Of a stretch of DNA of 64,000 nucleotides, positions 14,347-25,048 are shown in pieces. Position numbers and translations under genes: made by a program. The DNA is from Gaertneriomyces semiglobifer (lineage: Eukaryota; Chytridiomycota; Chytridiomycetes; Spizellomycetales; Spizellomycetaceae). The stretch covers positions 558,001 to 622,000 of the forward strand of contig JAHLKF010000007.1 in NCBI GenBank assembly GCA_025558075.1. Direction: 5' to 3'. How positions within the stretch are numbered: the stretch's first letter is position 1; each line of letters starts with the position of its first letter. The notes beneath the pieces were generated by a model that was given only the letters and a program-made list of their open reading frames with translations, was not told where the DNA came from and searched no databases.

Positions 14347-16544
14347 TCATTGTGCAAACCGTGATTTCGCGGTGCGTATCCACCCCATCTGCACAAAAAA
14401 CTCAAAGATCTTGGCAGTAGTATTCGCATCAATCTTGATGAGTTCCCTACACTGTCGTCGTTTCAACGCTCCCGTTTTCGCGTACTCTTTGAGAATGGTT
14501 TCTTTAATGACGAGATAGGATTTCGGGAATAAGCGGAGCTGTGTACAGAGTTGTTGTTCGTTGAGGGTTAAGAGTTCGAGACCGTCTGCGCTGCTGATGT
14601 CGAGTGGTTTTCGCCCGTTGGTGAGGGAAAGGGAGGGTGGTGGGGTGGGGCGTTGTGGAGGTGGCGTGGCGTGGATGGGGTGAGGTGTTCCATATGGTTT
14701 TGTCGAACCGGCTCGGGATGACGGTGGACCGGATGTCTGTTGAATACTGTATAAGTCGCACTGTCGTGGACAATTAAGAATTCGTCAGGAACAAATGCAC
14801 AAACCTCATCGCGAGGTAGACGAGACGACTGCCTACTAAAAGCCATTCGCGGCAACTCGCGCTCCTTTTTGTCTCGTTCGTATATTTCTGCCTCTTGTCG
14901 ACTCGTCACTCCCATTCGGCGATACTCTTGTAATTTCGCGATTTCATCCCTCAGCCGCATTTCATCTATTTTGCCAAGCCCAAACATCAGAATTGTACTT
15001 CACCCTTTGTTTTTGGGTTTTTCAAACTCTTCAAAACATACTTAATAGTCCCGTTGTAAGATCATCAAAATCTTGCCGCGTCTGCATGCGCGCAAAAACC
15101 CGCATCTTTTGCAGTAGTTCCTTTTCATCTTTCGGTCGTCGTCCCTCTTGTAGTTTTATCTGTTTGCCAAACGCCGGGGTGGTAAGTAAACAACATGGGG
15201 GGCTTTCTCATATGGCTTCGCAACATCAACAGATTCACACCTTGCGAAAATCCGTTAGCCCTTGCTCAAAAGCAAATTTCTTCCTTTCAAGTCGTCTATC
15301 GAGGGCAGCATTATATATACTGAACATTGCCAGTTTAAGCTCTACAATCAAACTTTAATCAGAACACGACCCTCATTGCTGATGCTCTCACTGGTTTTCA
15401 GCAATTAAACAGTTTTTACGCACCTGTGTCTTCTGGTGAATCGGAATCATGAAACTCCAAATCTTTGACTGCTTGTTCCGCATCGTTTTCAACCTCGATC
15501 TCAAATTCTCGTCGTCCCGGCATGTATCCTTGGATCTCGTGATTCGCAGGCACACTCGACGGTGGCTAAAAAATAACCTCTTTAGCTCGACTCCTCCCCT
15601 CACCAAAAAACAGGCGGTTCATCACAGGAAGTGAAAACGCCGGTCTCTTACCCTTTCAGCTTTCGGAATTTTTCTCGGTGGTTGCCTCTCATGCCATAAT
15701 CTTCGCGATCGATCAAACTGTTTTGTCATATCCTACACGAAAAGCAATTAGAAACGTTTGTAACTCAACATCCAGCACATAAAACAAGGAAAGAGCCCAA
15801 AAAAGGACACTCACGGGTATAGGAAAGTTCTCACTCTCAATATAAACAGTATGATAATGTTTCGCACACTCCACCCGATTCTTCGTTCCAACATGTTCAG
15901 CCACCTGTTCCCAATTCCCCAATCCATACGTCTCCACCGCCGAGACGAGCTTCAACTCTTCATCCGCGCCCCACGTTTCTTCAAAAATGGCGAAATCCAA
16001 AAGCTCCATGACGCGATAAGGGTGGTGCCCTTTGTGTGCTGTGCCGGCGGGTTCTTTGCCGTTGCTGAAACAGGTTACGCAGAGATCAAAGTCGATGCAT
16101 TCGGCGCATCGGATACGGATCATGTGTGTGAGGTCTTTTTGGCATGCGTTGCAGTGGTAGGGCTGACAAAACTCTTCCTCAACTGTGATAAAAAAGAAAA
16201 CGAGAGGTCGCCGTTTTTTGATGAATAAAATATCCACAAAACTTTCATCAAGAGCAAATTTAAATCACAGTATCTGCGCCAGTCAAAACGGTACGTCCCG
16301 CCCATCACACACAAATCTCATTTCCACTCTCTCACGCAAGCAGCCACCATCTCACCATCTCCCATATCTCAAGGTACACCATCTCTCAAAAACCAAAACT
16401 TACTGCACCCGCCAGATATCTCCGACTCCCACTTTCTCAAAACATACCTTTGGTTCCAAACGCAGACTCATCATCATGTTTCCGTTTCTTAGTCGGACTC
16501 GTCGGCGTTCCATTGGCCCCTTCTTGTCCATTACTCGTCCGCAT
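14347..16544 (-). CDS. ADA2: ADA2, SAGA/ADA transcriptional coactivator subunit
   Basis: Adaptor that potentiates the Gcn5 acetyltransferase in SAGA. Eight exons: 16448..16544, 15815..16182, 15652..15732, 15424..15565, 15241..15341, 15042..15159, 14805..14965 and 14347..14760, about 493 residues. The ZZ zinc finger ([24 protein letters not shown]) is followed by the SANT/Myb domain ([29 protein letters not shown]), the [11 protein letters not shown]...[12 protein letters not shown] block, the [11 protein letters not shown]...ER helix, the [11 protein letters not shown] region and a C-terminal SWIRM domain ([19 protein letters not shown], then [16 protein letters not shown]). One intron is only 44 bases (14761..14804, donor GTTTGT). 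A Pro-rich linker precedes the SWIRM domain. Order and length match the family well. Confidence 0.95.
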
Positions 16545-17563
16545 CTCTCATAAAAAAACGAAGCACACCGTTTTCATAACACACACACAGACACACGTAA
16601 GATATTCACGCCCCTTTCTCGCTCCACCTTTCCGCCGTGATTTTGTATTTTAGAACCCCCGATCGGACGCAATTGCTCTCACCCGCGCGACCACAAAACA
16701 CAAAGAAGCACGACTCCCCACACTCCTTCACACTAAAAAGGTTTTTCTATTTGCCCTTCCAAATCTTCTTAATCAACCAAGTTCCACCACCCCCCAAAAA
16801 AAACTGTCCAAAAATACGGGTTTGTACGTAACTTGCGGGTTGATTGTGTTGAGTTGGAGTGTTAATTATGTTGGTCGGAGTGGGGGACTCTTTGGTGGTG
16901 CGTACGTAAGCGATATGGGTTGTGTTTAATTTAACGCGCAGCTTTGAACGCGCATATGCATAGATCTGGATCTGGTTGATCAAGACAGAGGCAGAGGGGG
17001 GGTGGGATAGAGAGAAAGAGACGGAGAGCGATCGGAGAGAGAAAGAGAGAGAGAAGGAAAATGGGGGTGTGTACTGTACATGTACGGTCCGAGTCAATTG
17101 TGTGGGCGGATAGACATGGGTCTGTAAGACAACAGATCATTACGCAAAACAGCTACACATCTCACACCCAAAAGGAAGGGATTATGCGTATTGAGTTACC
17201 CACATCCATTTTATAAAAAAGAAAGAGAACACTGTTCCAATAAAAGTAGAAAGTCTCAGAGGGCCATCCTTGAGAGATGGCTGCCCTCACTCCAACCTTC
17301 GTGCACCTCACCAACCCCGCTCGAATGGTCCAGAACGTGACCCAGTACCAAAAAACACACCTAAACCACATACATACACCACACAACCCATCATCCAAAC
17401 CTTACATAAATTCAGTGATACCACACTACCGAGAACTCAAAAATCACCCATCACACTTCAAAACCACCAACCCACAAAAGACAAGAAAAACAAAAAAGAG
17501 ATATGTGAAGAGATTCCAAGTGCGTGTTGTTTTTAACAGAATTAATAAAGAGAGAAAGCATTT
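16545..17563. other. Intergenic region between ADA2 and NDUFB7
   Basis: About 1.0 kb upstream of ADA2 and downstream of NDUFB7, both minus strand. It contains a strongly purine-rich plus-strand tract (about 16983-17060, repeated GAGA/GAAA), which is polypyrimidine on the ADA2 coding strand, as seen in many fungal promoters. Several open frames run through it but are low-complexity and unsupported. Confidence 0.5.
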
Positions 17564-18098
17564 CTACAGAGCGAGGGCTTCAGCGGTATGAGCGTCTGCT
17601 TTGGCGGCGTCCTCCTTTGCTCGACGTTTAACGAGTTTTCGCATACGGCGTTGGTAACTAAAAAAAAAAGGAAAAGCGGGAATCGTAAGTGGTGCGTTTT
17701 GTGTGGATCTTTAAGTGAGTAGGGGCGGTTTGGTTGGTGTCGTCTGAGTCCTCTGGTCCGCGGTTTCCGTTCCAAATCGTTAACACTTGGTCCATACGCA
17801 TGTTTCTCCATTTCATGTCTCTCCATCATGATCATAACCGCTTTTCCATCATTCAACCCCCCACACACAAACACACAAACTCACACAAAGACATGCACAA
17901 ACGCCAATAAAAAAACGAGACTAATACGTACTCATCATATTGACACTTCATCCACGCCACCCTCTCAAACTCACACTTCCACGGCAAATAAAAATTCTGT
18001 TTCCGGCATTCGTTCAGTGCCGGCAACAAATGCGAGCAGTAGTCTCTCCATGCAAGCGGGATTCGGGCGTCCGCTAGTTCTTCTTGGGTAATATGCAT
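17564..18098 (-). CDS. NDUFB7: NDUFB7 (B18) subunit of mitochondrial complex I
   Basis: Accessory subunit of respiratory NADH dehydrogenase, intermembrane-space side. Two exons, 17932..18098 and 17564..17657, with an intron of 274 bases (donor GTACGT; poly-T acceptor ending TTTAG), give 86 residues. It carries the family's twin CX9C pattern: CSHLLPALNEC and the following CEFERVAWMKC, as well as the IPLAWRDYC and QNFYLPWKC motifs. The basic Arg/Lys-rich C-terminus comes from exon 2. The length is slightly below that of animal homologues but normal for fungi. The start at 18098 is the only ATG placed correctly for the family N-terminus. The upstream region is shared with the divergent OPA3 gene. 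Confidence 0.93.
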
Positions 18099-18823
18099 TT
18101 CTAAAAAAATTAAAAATTAAAAGTGAGTGGGTTGCTTTCTTTTTACTTTACTTTGAGTCAATGGGGAACGCCTTACTGGGAGGTGCGGCATCGTCGTGGT
18201 CGTGGCCGGTCATTTTTGAAGGTTGGATATATACGTGATTTGGGTCGTGAAGAAACGTGGGTATGTGGTTTCCGAACGGGATGAAGAGAGAGAGAGGTAG
18301 CTTTTCCCGTTAGACGATTTCCTGCTATCTCCTACAAAAGCAAAAACAAGTTATATACACTGTCTATCAAAACTTCACTGGTAATGATCGTTTGGTAGAA
18401 ACGGTATCCAACCCCATCACGAACAGGGTTGGACTTGCGAGAAAAGACGTGGGGGACACTAGATGACGACTCCAGAGATACTTACATGCAAAACCCAAAC
18501 CGCATACAAAGTTCGGTACACCGCAACCAAAACCCCCTTTGATTCCTCTCTGTCAACAGTGTGTGTGTGTACGCAAAGTAACGCCAGATCCCGTTTGATG
18601 TGCGCATGGCAACTTATTTGAGTCGATTCCTGAACCTGGGTCACGTGAGACACTCCGACAAGAACGCGCAACGGCCACATAACTTGATCTCGTTTTTGTA
18701 AGTGTTATTATACATTGCATTGCACCTCTCTTCCTCGGAAATAAAGGCTATGATGATAATGACGATGATGAAGATGATGATACGGATATAAGTACAAACT
18801 CCCCAACAAAGAAACGTTGAAAA
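18099..18823. promoter_or_regulatory. Divergent intergenic region, NDUFB7 / OPA3, with GAT-rich microsatellite
   Basis: About 725 bases serving two genes for mitochondrial proteins. An imperfect GAT/ATG trinucleotide tract lies at 18750-18781, close upstream of the OPA3 start. No additional exon is supported. Confidence 0.5.
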
Positions 18824-19907
18824 ATGGTAAAAATCGTCAGACAAAACGTTTGTCAAATGCCACATGTTCAGATCTCCACCTCAAACTCACACTCTACACA
18901 ATAGGCGACAGTAAAACTCGGCTCCCTCATCATAAAAACCCTCGCCAAACCCATCGCAAACTCTATCAAACAACAGGTCCGTTCCCACCTTCCTTCAATA
19001 CCAGTGTGACAAAACCAAATGACTCACACATTTATAACACTACACAGGCTAAAACCCATCCCCGTTTTAAAGAATTCTGTATCGACGTCGCGCAGGTAAC
19101 CCCATCCCGTTCAAACCTCACCCATCTTATTTCGCCACCCATTCTTACCTCGCACTGGGGGGGTTTTTTGTAGACGACACACCGTTGGGAACATGCCCTC
19201 AAAACAAGGTTTCTGGGGTACACCAATGACCCCATCCGGCCACTCAACGACACAAGGGCTGTCGAAACCGGTGCGGCGTTCATGAGCGAAACCTTTCTCC
19301 TCACTGTGGCGATTCTCACACTCTGTAAGCACCAAAAAAAAAAAAGGCGTCTCACCTTTCGCATTTCGTTTTTGCATCTCATGTTTTTTTTTTTTTTTGG
19401 TTTTTTTAAGTGGGAGAAACATACAGATCTTCCCGACAAACCGCCAAACGCATCCGCACCACAGACACCACACTCGACGACCTCCTCATCGACACTTCAA
19501 CCCTCAAAACCGACACTGCACATCTCCAATCCCATATCTCACACCTCTCTTCTGATGTGCAGAAGTTGAAGGCTGATCTTGAACGGATGATGGGGGTGGT
19601 GGAGGAGATGCAACGGAGTAGGGATGTACAGGATTTAGGTGTGAGAGGGGATACGCAACAGCAACAGCAACTGGGTGAGAAGCAGATGAAGGGGTGGTGG
19701 AAGTGGGTAGGGTGGGGTAATAACACCACAACCACAACTACTACAACAACTGATACTGAGAATGATAAAGATGATGGCCATGCTCAACTTCACGCACCAC
19801 CACACCCTATACGCCCTTCAACACCTCCCACCTCACAGTCACAACTAAAATCACAGTCATTAAGAGATAGAGACCCACCTGCACTCCATCCTCCCATGAT
19901 ACCATAA
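18824..19907 (+). CDS. OPA3: OPA3-like mitochondrial membrane protein
   Basis: OPA3 is a conserved mitochondrial protein of unclear biochemical role linked to lipid and morphology control. Five exons: 18824..18826, 18905..18976, 19048..19095, 19174..19324 and 19411..19907, about 256 residues. The first coding exon is only the ATG. Splicing to 18905 restores the usual MATVKLGSL start. Family hallmarks follow: IKTLAKPIANSIKQQA, HPRFKEFCIDVAQ, WEHALKTRFLGY, IRPLNDTRAVETGAAFMSETFLLTVAI and GETYRSSRQ. After that comes a coiled-coil-like stretch and then a fungus-specific low-complexity tail with Gln and Thr runs and Pro/His-rich sequence, which may tolerate length change. A 16-base T run sits just before the last acceptor. 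Confidence 0.93.
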
Positions 19908-20305
19908 CCCTGTTTCCCTCAACCCACAATCGCTTATTTGTTTGTACTGTTGCTGGTATGTTAGAGAAGGTTAGAATTTTTTGCGGTAGTTCAGAGGTAG
20001 CCCCAAACACATAACAAGTCGATCCGATTGCCTGGTGGTGAGGAATGTATATGTATTATATATATATATCATATACCTCACACACACAATGAGAACACAA
20101 AAAAAAGGCAACACTGTACAAAAACAAAAACGACGAACCGTCGAGCGGGGAGCGCTAATTCTAACATTCTAACATAGAACTTGGGATTGCATAGTCTTAG
20201 AACAATCTATGTGATATGTGGTTCGTGGTGGGTAGCGCGTGCGTGCTTGCGTAGGCGAATAAGATAGAAGAAGCGAGTCTCTTAACCAGACACACACACA
20301 GGAAA
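19908..20305. other. Convergent 3' intergenic region, OPA3 / GH16, with TA repeat
   Basis: About 400 bases between converging genes. It contains a short alternating TA tract (about 20048-20075) and a GTGC-rich segment. No gene was seen. Confidence 0.5.
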
Positions 20306-21409
20306 CTACCATAGAGCGGCAACAGCGGCAGCCAAAGCGCCTACAGCCGAGAAAGCCGAGACGAGAGACGGAGATGCGGCGCTTGTCGTGTCTGACGGGG
20401 ATCCGGTTTTAGCACCGCCGGCACCGCCTGCTGGAGCAGCAGCACCACCACCGGCCGCACCACCACCCGCAGCACCACCGCCGGGAGCGTTTGTGCCAGG
20501 GGGAGCAGGGGTTCCTTTGCCCGTGTCACCCTTTTTGACGCCGGCGGGCAAGTCGGCGGCGTTGGCGGGCCATGCGGGCACGGGTTGGTCTTTATCGTCG
20601 TAGCACTGGATGTCGAGGGATTCGAACCACGCGGGTAACATGTTGGTAGGGTGCTTGGACCAGTCGACGGGACCGCCTGCCCAGCTGCCTTGGTGTTCCC
20701 AGACGGAGAACTGGATCAAGGACGCGGTGGTGGGGTACCAGTTTTCGCCGGCCGGGAGCATGGCGGATTTGGCGTTTTCCGAGGTAGGCGTGACAGTACG
20801 GACGACGCGGCCGTCGATGGAAAAGGTGAGACCCGAGGATTTCCAGTCGATTTCGTACGTGTGGAAAGCGCCAATGTCCTGAACGGGATGGATGTCGCCG
20901 TGCTTGCCGTATTCTAAGATGCCCTTGTAAAAGATGTTTGTCTGAATGTTGTTGGGGTCGTTTCCAACGGTTTCCCAATCGATTTCGTCACCTCTTTCGG
21001 ACATTGTGATGAGGGTGGTGACGACGCCGGGAACAGCGACGGCGGACATCTTTGCGGATATTTTAGCGTACTTGACCCAGCGAGAGTGAGCGGCCTTTGT
21101 GACGGTGGCATTTCCGGTTGCGGGTTTGATGAGGGAGAGACTTGCCAAACCGTCCTGAACGTTGAATGCGGTCGGGTTTTCTTGGACGACAAAGTCGTAG
21201 GAGGAATAGTCGAAACCCTGGGGGATGCCGACGTTGGGAGCAATCCTGGCGATGCGGTTGTTGTCCTTGAAGGTGTAGGTACCAGTGACGCAGTTACCCT
21301 CACCACCGGGGGGAGCGCCAGTTGGACGATGTGATTCCTCTGCATACTGAGCGTTGACAGAAGCGACGCCGACCGCAGCGGCCGTAGCAATGATCCCGGC
21401 GACCTTCAT
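20306..21409 (-). CDS. Secreted/GPI-type GH16 glucanase or chitin-glucan transglycosylase (Crh-like)
   Basis: Cell-wall enzyme family that hydrolyses or cross-links beta-glucan and chitin. Single exon, 367 residues. Signal peptide at residues 1-20 (MKVAGIIATAAAVGVASVNA). The GH16 catalytic signature is DEIDWE in the context ERGDEIDWE, with nucleophile and acid/base glutamates present, followed by the family's NIFYKG, FHTYEIDW and the WYPTTASLIQFSVWEHQGSW region. The C-terminus has a Gly/Ala/Pro-rich linker with three GGGAA-type repeats, then a hydrophobic tail (SAFSAVGALAAAVAALW) preceded by Ser/Ala residues, a likely GPI attachment signal. It is one of few intronless genes here. Codons are distinctly GC-rich compared with neighbours, consistent with high expression or relaxed history. 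Confidence 0.93.
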   Translation of the reverse strand: MKVAGIIATAAAVGVASVNAQYAEESHRPTGAPPGGEGNCVTGTYTFKDNNRIARIAPNVGIPQGFDYSSYDFVVQENPTAFNVQDGLASLSLIKPATGNATVTKAAHSRWVKYAKISAKMSAVAVPGVVTTLITMSERGDEIDWETVGNDPNNIQTNIFYKGILEYGKHGDIHPVQDIGAFHTYEIDWKSSGLTFSIDGRVVRTVTPTSENAKSAMLPAGENWYPTTASLIQFSVWEHQGSWAGGPVDWSKHPTNMLPAWFESLDIQCYDDKDQPVPAWPANAADLPAGVKKGDTGKGTPAPPGTNAPGGGAAGGGAAGGGAAAPAGGAGGAKTGSPSDTTSAASPSLVSAFSAVGALAAAVAALW

Positions 21410-22230
21410 TGTAATGCTAGTATTGCTGATGCTGAGTGTAATGGAGGGGGGGGGGGATGTCCTTTCTATGCTCTCTCTATAAATCTATGGGTCTCTACTC
21501 TACTCTGCTCTACTCTGCCTCTCAGTCTCTCTACTCTCTCTCTACTATTAATTATATCCTGCTCCTTCTCTCAACTCAACACTCGCAACACACACACTTT
21601 TGCCCCCCGCCGCCCCCGTTTTGTTGTGTGTTGTGTGGCAAGTCAACGAGAGTCACTGCACAAGTGAGAATATGTTACTTATTGGGGGTGAGCTGTGCAT
21701 GTGGAGGGGTGATGATCGATTACACAGTGTGTGTTGCCGGGTCAGCCAACGAGTGGCAAGTGGGGCCTTGGCAAAATATTGGGTGAATTTGAACATGAAA
21801 GAGAGATACAATTCAATCACAGAGAGAGAGAGAGGGGAAGCAAACAAGATCCCACAACAAGAACAAGGAGACAAGACAGACACTCGATCGACACGGCAGG
21901 CAGCACAGGCTGAAACACTGACCCCACCACCAGTCACTCCACTCACACTCACTCCACTCACGCACTCACTTTGACTCTGCCGCTACGAGTCAGTGGCTTG
22001 TGGCGGTGGCTGTACACATGGACACAAGTCACACAACGGACGCGGGACGCGCGCTCATTCGCAAAACTTTAAATCGTTTACGTAAGTTATGGTGGCATAG
22101 TTGCTGTGGTGCAGACGCGTGGCGTAGTCTTGTAACGCGTGGAGGGGAGTTGAAGGAGAGATGCTGTACATGTATGTATATGTACAGCACACACAAGCAG
22201 CAAACAAGCAACACACACCCCATACATAAG
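21410..22230. promoter_or_regulatory. Divergent intergenic region, GH16 / enoyl-CoA hydratase
   Basis: About 820 bases rich in simple sequence: a G run near 21445-21455, CT-rich tracts near 21470-21545 and GAGA near 21820. It should hold both promoters. Open frames crossing it (for example 21600-21974) are low complexity and are not called. Confidence 0.5.
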
Positions 22231-23201
22231 ATGCTAAGGCGGGCGGTGTCTACGCCGCCGTACAAGTACCTCAGGCTAGAGACCCATGCCAATGTCGCCT
22301 TGGTCATCTTGAACAGGCCAAAGGCCTTCAATGCCCTCTCCGTCCCTCTCATCGCTGAACTCAACGCTGCTCTCCACACAATCGACACCGCTCATGATAG
22401 CACTCGCGCCATTGTCCTCACCGGCAGCAGCGAGCGTGCCTTTGCCGGTGAGTAGTCAGTCATCTGTATATCTACATGTATGTCTGCGGTGTGTGGATAC
22501 CACCTAGACCACCACTCACGGACCACATATTTTATTATAGCGGGGGCGGATATTCAGGAAATGGCCGGCTTGGACTTTGTTAACAACATCAAACACAACT
22601 TTGTGGGCGATTGGTCAAACATCGCTCGCATCCGGAAACCCTTGATCGCTGCCGTCAACGGCATCGCTTTCGGTGGAGGCTGCGAGCTCGCCATGATGGT
22701 ACATATGCATATCCTTTGTTCTTTTCTTCCATCACTCGCTCATTCGGGTATCGGCACCGCTTCGTTAACTAGTGCGATATCATCTATGCTGGCGATAAAG
22801 CGTCCTTTGCGCAACCTGAAATCAAACTCGGCATCATCCCCGGTGCTGGTGGGACCCAACGTCTCGTTCACGCTATCGGGAAATCCAAAGCCATGCACCT
22901 CTGTCTCACAGGTGAGGCCCTGTCCGCCAATGACGCAGAACGAGCCGGTCTCGTCGCCCGCATCTTTCCCCGCGAGTCTCTTGTACAAGAAGCCCTCAAG
23001 AAAGCACAATCTATTGCAGAAATGTCTCTACCATCTACGCTGATGTGCAAAGAGGCCATTCAAATGTCGTTCGACCTGCCGTTAAAGGAAGGACTGCATC
23101 TCGAACGGCGTCTGTTTCAGAGCACCTTTGCGACCAGAGATCAAAAGGAAGGCATGCAGGCTTTTCTCGACAAAAGAGATCCAAAGTGGTCGCACGACTA
23201 G
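22231..23201 (+). CDS. ECHS1: Mitochondrial short-chain enoyl-CoA hydratase
   Basis: Hydrates 2-enoyl-CoA in beta-oxidation and amino-acid breakdown. Three exons, 22231..22447, 22541..22698 and 22773..23201, about 267 residues. A short basic leader ([13 protein letters not shown]) suggests mitochondrial import. Crotonase features: [10 protein letters not shown], oxyanion-hole residues in [44 protein letters not shown] with the catalytic Glu region intact, then the C-terminal helix with [16 protein letters not shown] and [13 protein letters not shown]. An internal CAG|GTGAGG in exon 3 looks like a splice donor, but the frame stays open and conserved across it, so it is kept as exon. Confidence 0.95.
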
Positions 23202-23314
23202 TTTCTTTTATATGTACATTTTATTTGTCATGCAGTCGAAGACATAAAATACACAGAGCTCACATCCTTCCGCGCGCGTTTTCCTTCCACCCATAAACTA
23301 ATTGAGCAGACGCA

Positions 23315-24840
23315 ATGACTGCCCGAGATGGTCGGCTATACGACCCATCATCGTATATGGACCATCCTCCTGATCATGATGAACAGCATGCACTCAATAC
23401 CACTTTTGCCATTGAGCAAGGCAAGTTCCATTACCTCTGCTCGCCTTCGATGTTTTACTCACCCCATGCGAACACACTAACTAGATGTCGAGCGCATGAT
23501 CCAGGACCGGATCATCATTCCAGGAAGCGGTTATGCCGTCTCCCTCGACCAAACCCCGCACGCACCCTTACCCTCGTCATCCATTCTCAACGACCCGACA
23601 CCCCTCACTGAAACAACGAACAATACCACAGCGAATACCCTCTTCAAACCGACGCCCAGCACACACCCTCGAACCGACCAACCCCCCAAACAGCAGAATC
23701 AGAACCAACAACGCGTTATCGACCGAGCCAAACGTATCCTAAACCAACATCGCACGCAGACCACCACGCGCCATCATCCCGACGACGAACCCGCTTTTGT
23801 ATATACCTCCACGACGACGGCGACCACAAATGCATCCCACGATACAACCGTTTCCTCTACCACGTTACATTCGAGTCGACCCCACGCAACTCGACAACCT
23901 CTTGCGAGCAATCTGCCCCGTCCGCGACCTAAACGTCCACTTAAACCTGCTACTCGCACTCCCGTTTCTTCATCTTCAGATCGAAACTGTATGCGCCCCG
24001 ATGTGGGGAGGGATACGCCTCCGCTCGTCTTTCCACCGGATATTGATCCTAAGCTCATCATTGACCCACGTCTGGCTCTAAAACTCGTCCTGCATCCGTC
24101 AGATCACCCCACCAACACCACCAACAGCAATAACAACAGCAACAACAACAACAATGATGCAATTCTGCCACACCCGAATTCCGTACGACAAGTTCTCGCA
24201 CACGTGTCCGCTCTCGAACGACAAACCTTTGATCCCCAAAAAGCTTTGGATCAATGGACGACCACCGATCCCGTGGGTGCTCGTAAAGTCTTGGAACGTA
24301 TCACCACAAAGGTATAAAAAAGTTCGTGGATGACAACGTAAAACCGACACTGATACATAATCTCTCTCTCTCTCTCTCTTACACATATGTAACGCATTAT
24401 TCATGTTTGCTTTGTAGGCTTTGAATGCCCCACTTAACATGCAAACTTTTCCTTCCTCGCTTCCCGCTTTTCCCAACAATGAACATGACCACCATGATCC
24501 CCCCACGACTGCGACTACAGCATTGCATCACCAAACCTCTACAACCGCACAGATACACGCCATCCCACGCGCCAAAAAGTCCTCGTCAAAGATGTACCTC
24601 CAAACCCGCGCCGCCCACCTCGCCGTCCTCCAATCCAAAACCAACACCAACACGCACTCTACATCTACATCACCCATATCAGAAACATGTGTGGGGTATA
24701 AGGAAACGGATACCGTCTCGGTGCGGTATCCCACACTGTATACGCCCGTGGATGTGAGAGATACGATTGAGAAGGAGGTTGTGTGGCCGAAGGTGTGTGT
24801 TGAGAGTTGGGTTGTGAGAGGTATGAATGGTGTAGTGTGA
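23315..24840 (+). CDS. Orphan gene: Thr/Asn/Pro-rich hypothetical protein
   Basis: Not recognised. Three exons, 23315..23420, 23485..24311 and 24418..24840, give about 451 residues. The first intron is GC-AG (donor GCAAGT at 23421). No GT donor keeps the frame open. More ordered pieces are near the N-terminus (VERMIQDRIIIPGSGYAVSL), in the middle (FPPDIDPKLIIDPRLALKLVL), at the end of exon 2 (QVLAHVSALERQTFDPQKALDQW) and at the C-terminus (VRDTIEKEVVWPKVCVESW). Between them lie long Thr/Pro/His-rich and poly-Asn stretches (about 24115-24155). The intron before exon 3 contains a (CT)n repeat. Coding potential is supported by three exons in one frame, but the function is unknown. Confidence 0.75.
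24359..24379. repeat. (CT)n microsatellite in an intron
   Basis: A pure CT dinucleotide tract lying in the second intron of the orphan gene, upstream of its acceptor. It could serve as an extended polypyrimidine tract. Confidence 0.85.
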
Positions 24841-25048
24841 GCTTGTAGAAACGCGATGAGTGTGTGTGGGGGTTAGTGTATTAGAGTTGGATTTGATGGT
24901 CTCTCTTTCATCTGGGTTTTTTTGGGTCTTTGTGCGTGTGTGTGTACGTGTGTGTGTGTGTGAGGGGATGTACTGTCATCATGTGGGCCAAAACAAACAT
25001 TTAATCAATGTGTCAAATGTGGAAGTCCGGTGGTCCCTTTTTTTTGTA

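Noticed and set aside
20388..20603. Plus-strand Pro/Ala-rich frame opposite the GH16 C-terminus
   Set aside because: Shadow of the Gly/Ala-rich GPI linker on the minus strand, which has signal peptide, catalytic motif and tail.
22911..22925. CAG|GTGAGG in exon 3 of enoyl-CoA hydratase as a splice donor
   Set aside because: The conserved crotonase sequence continues without interruption across it.
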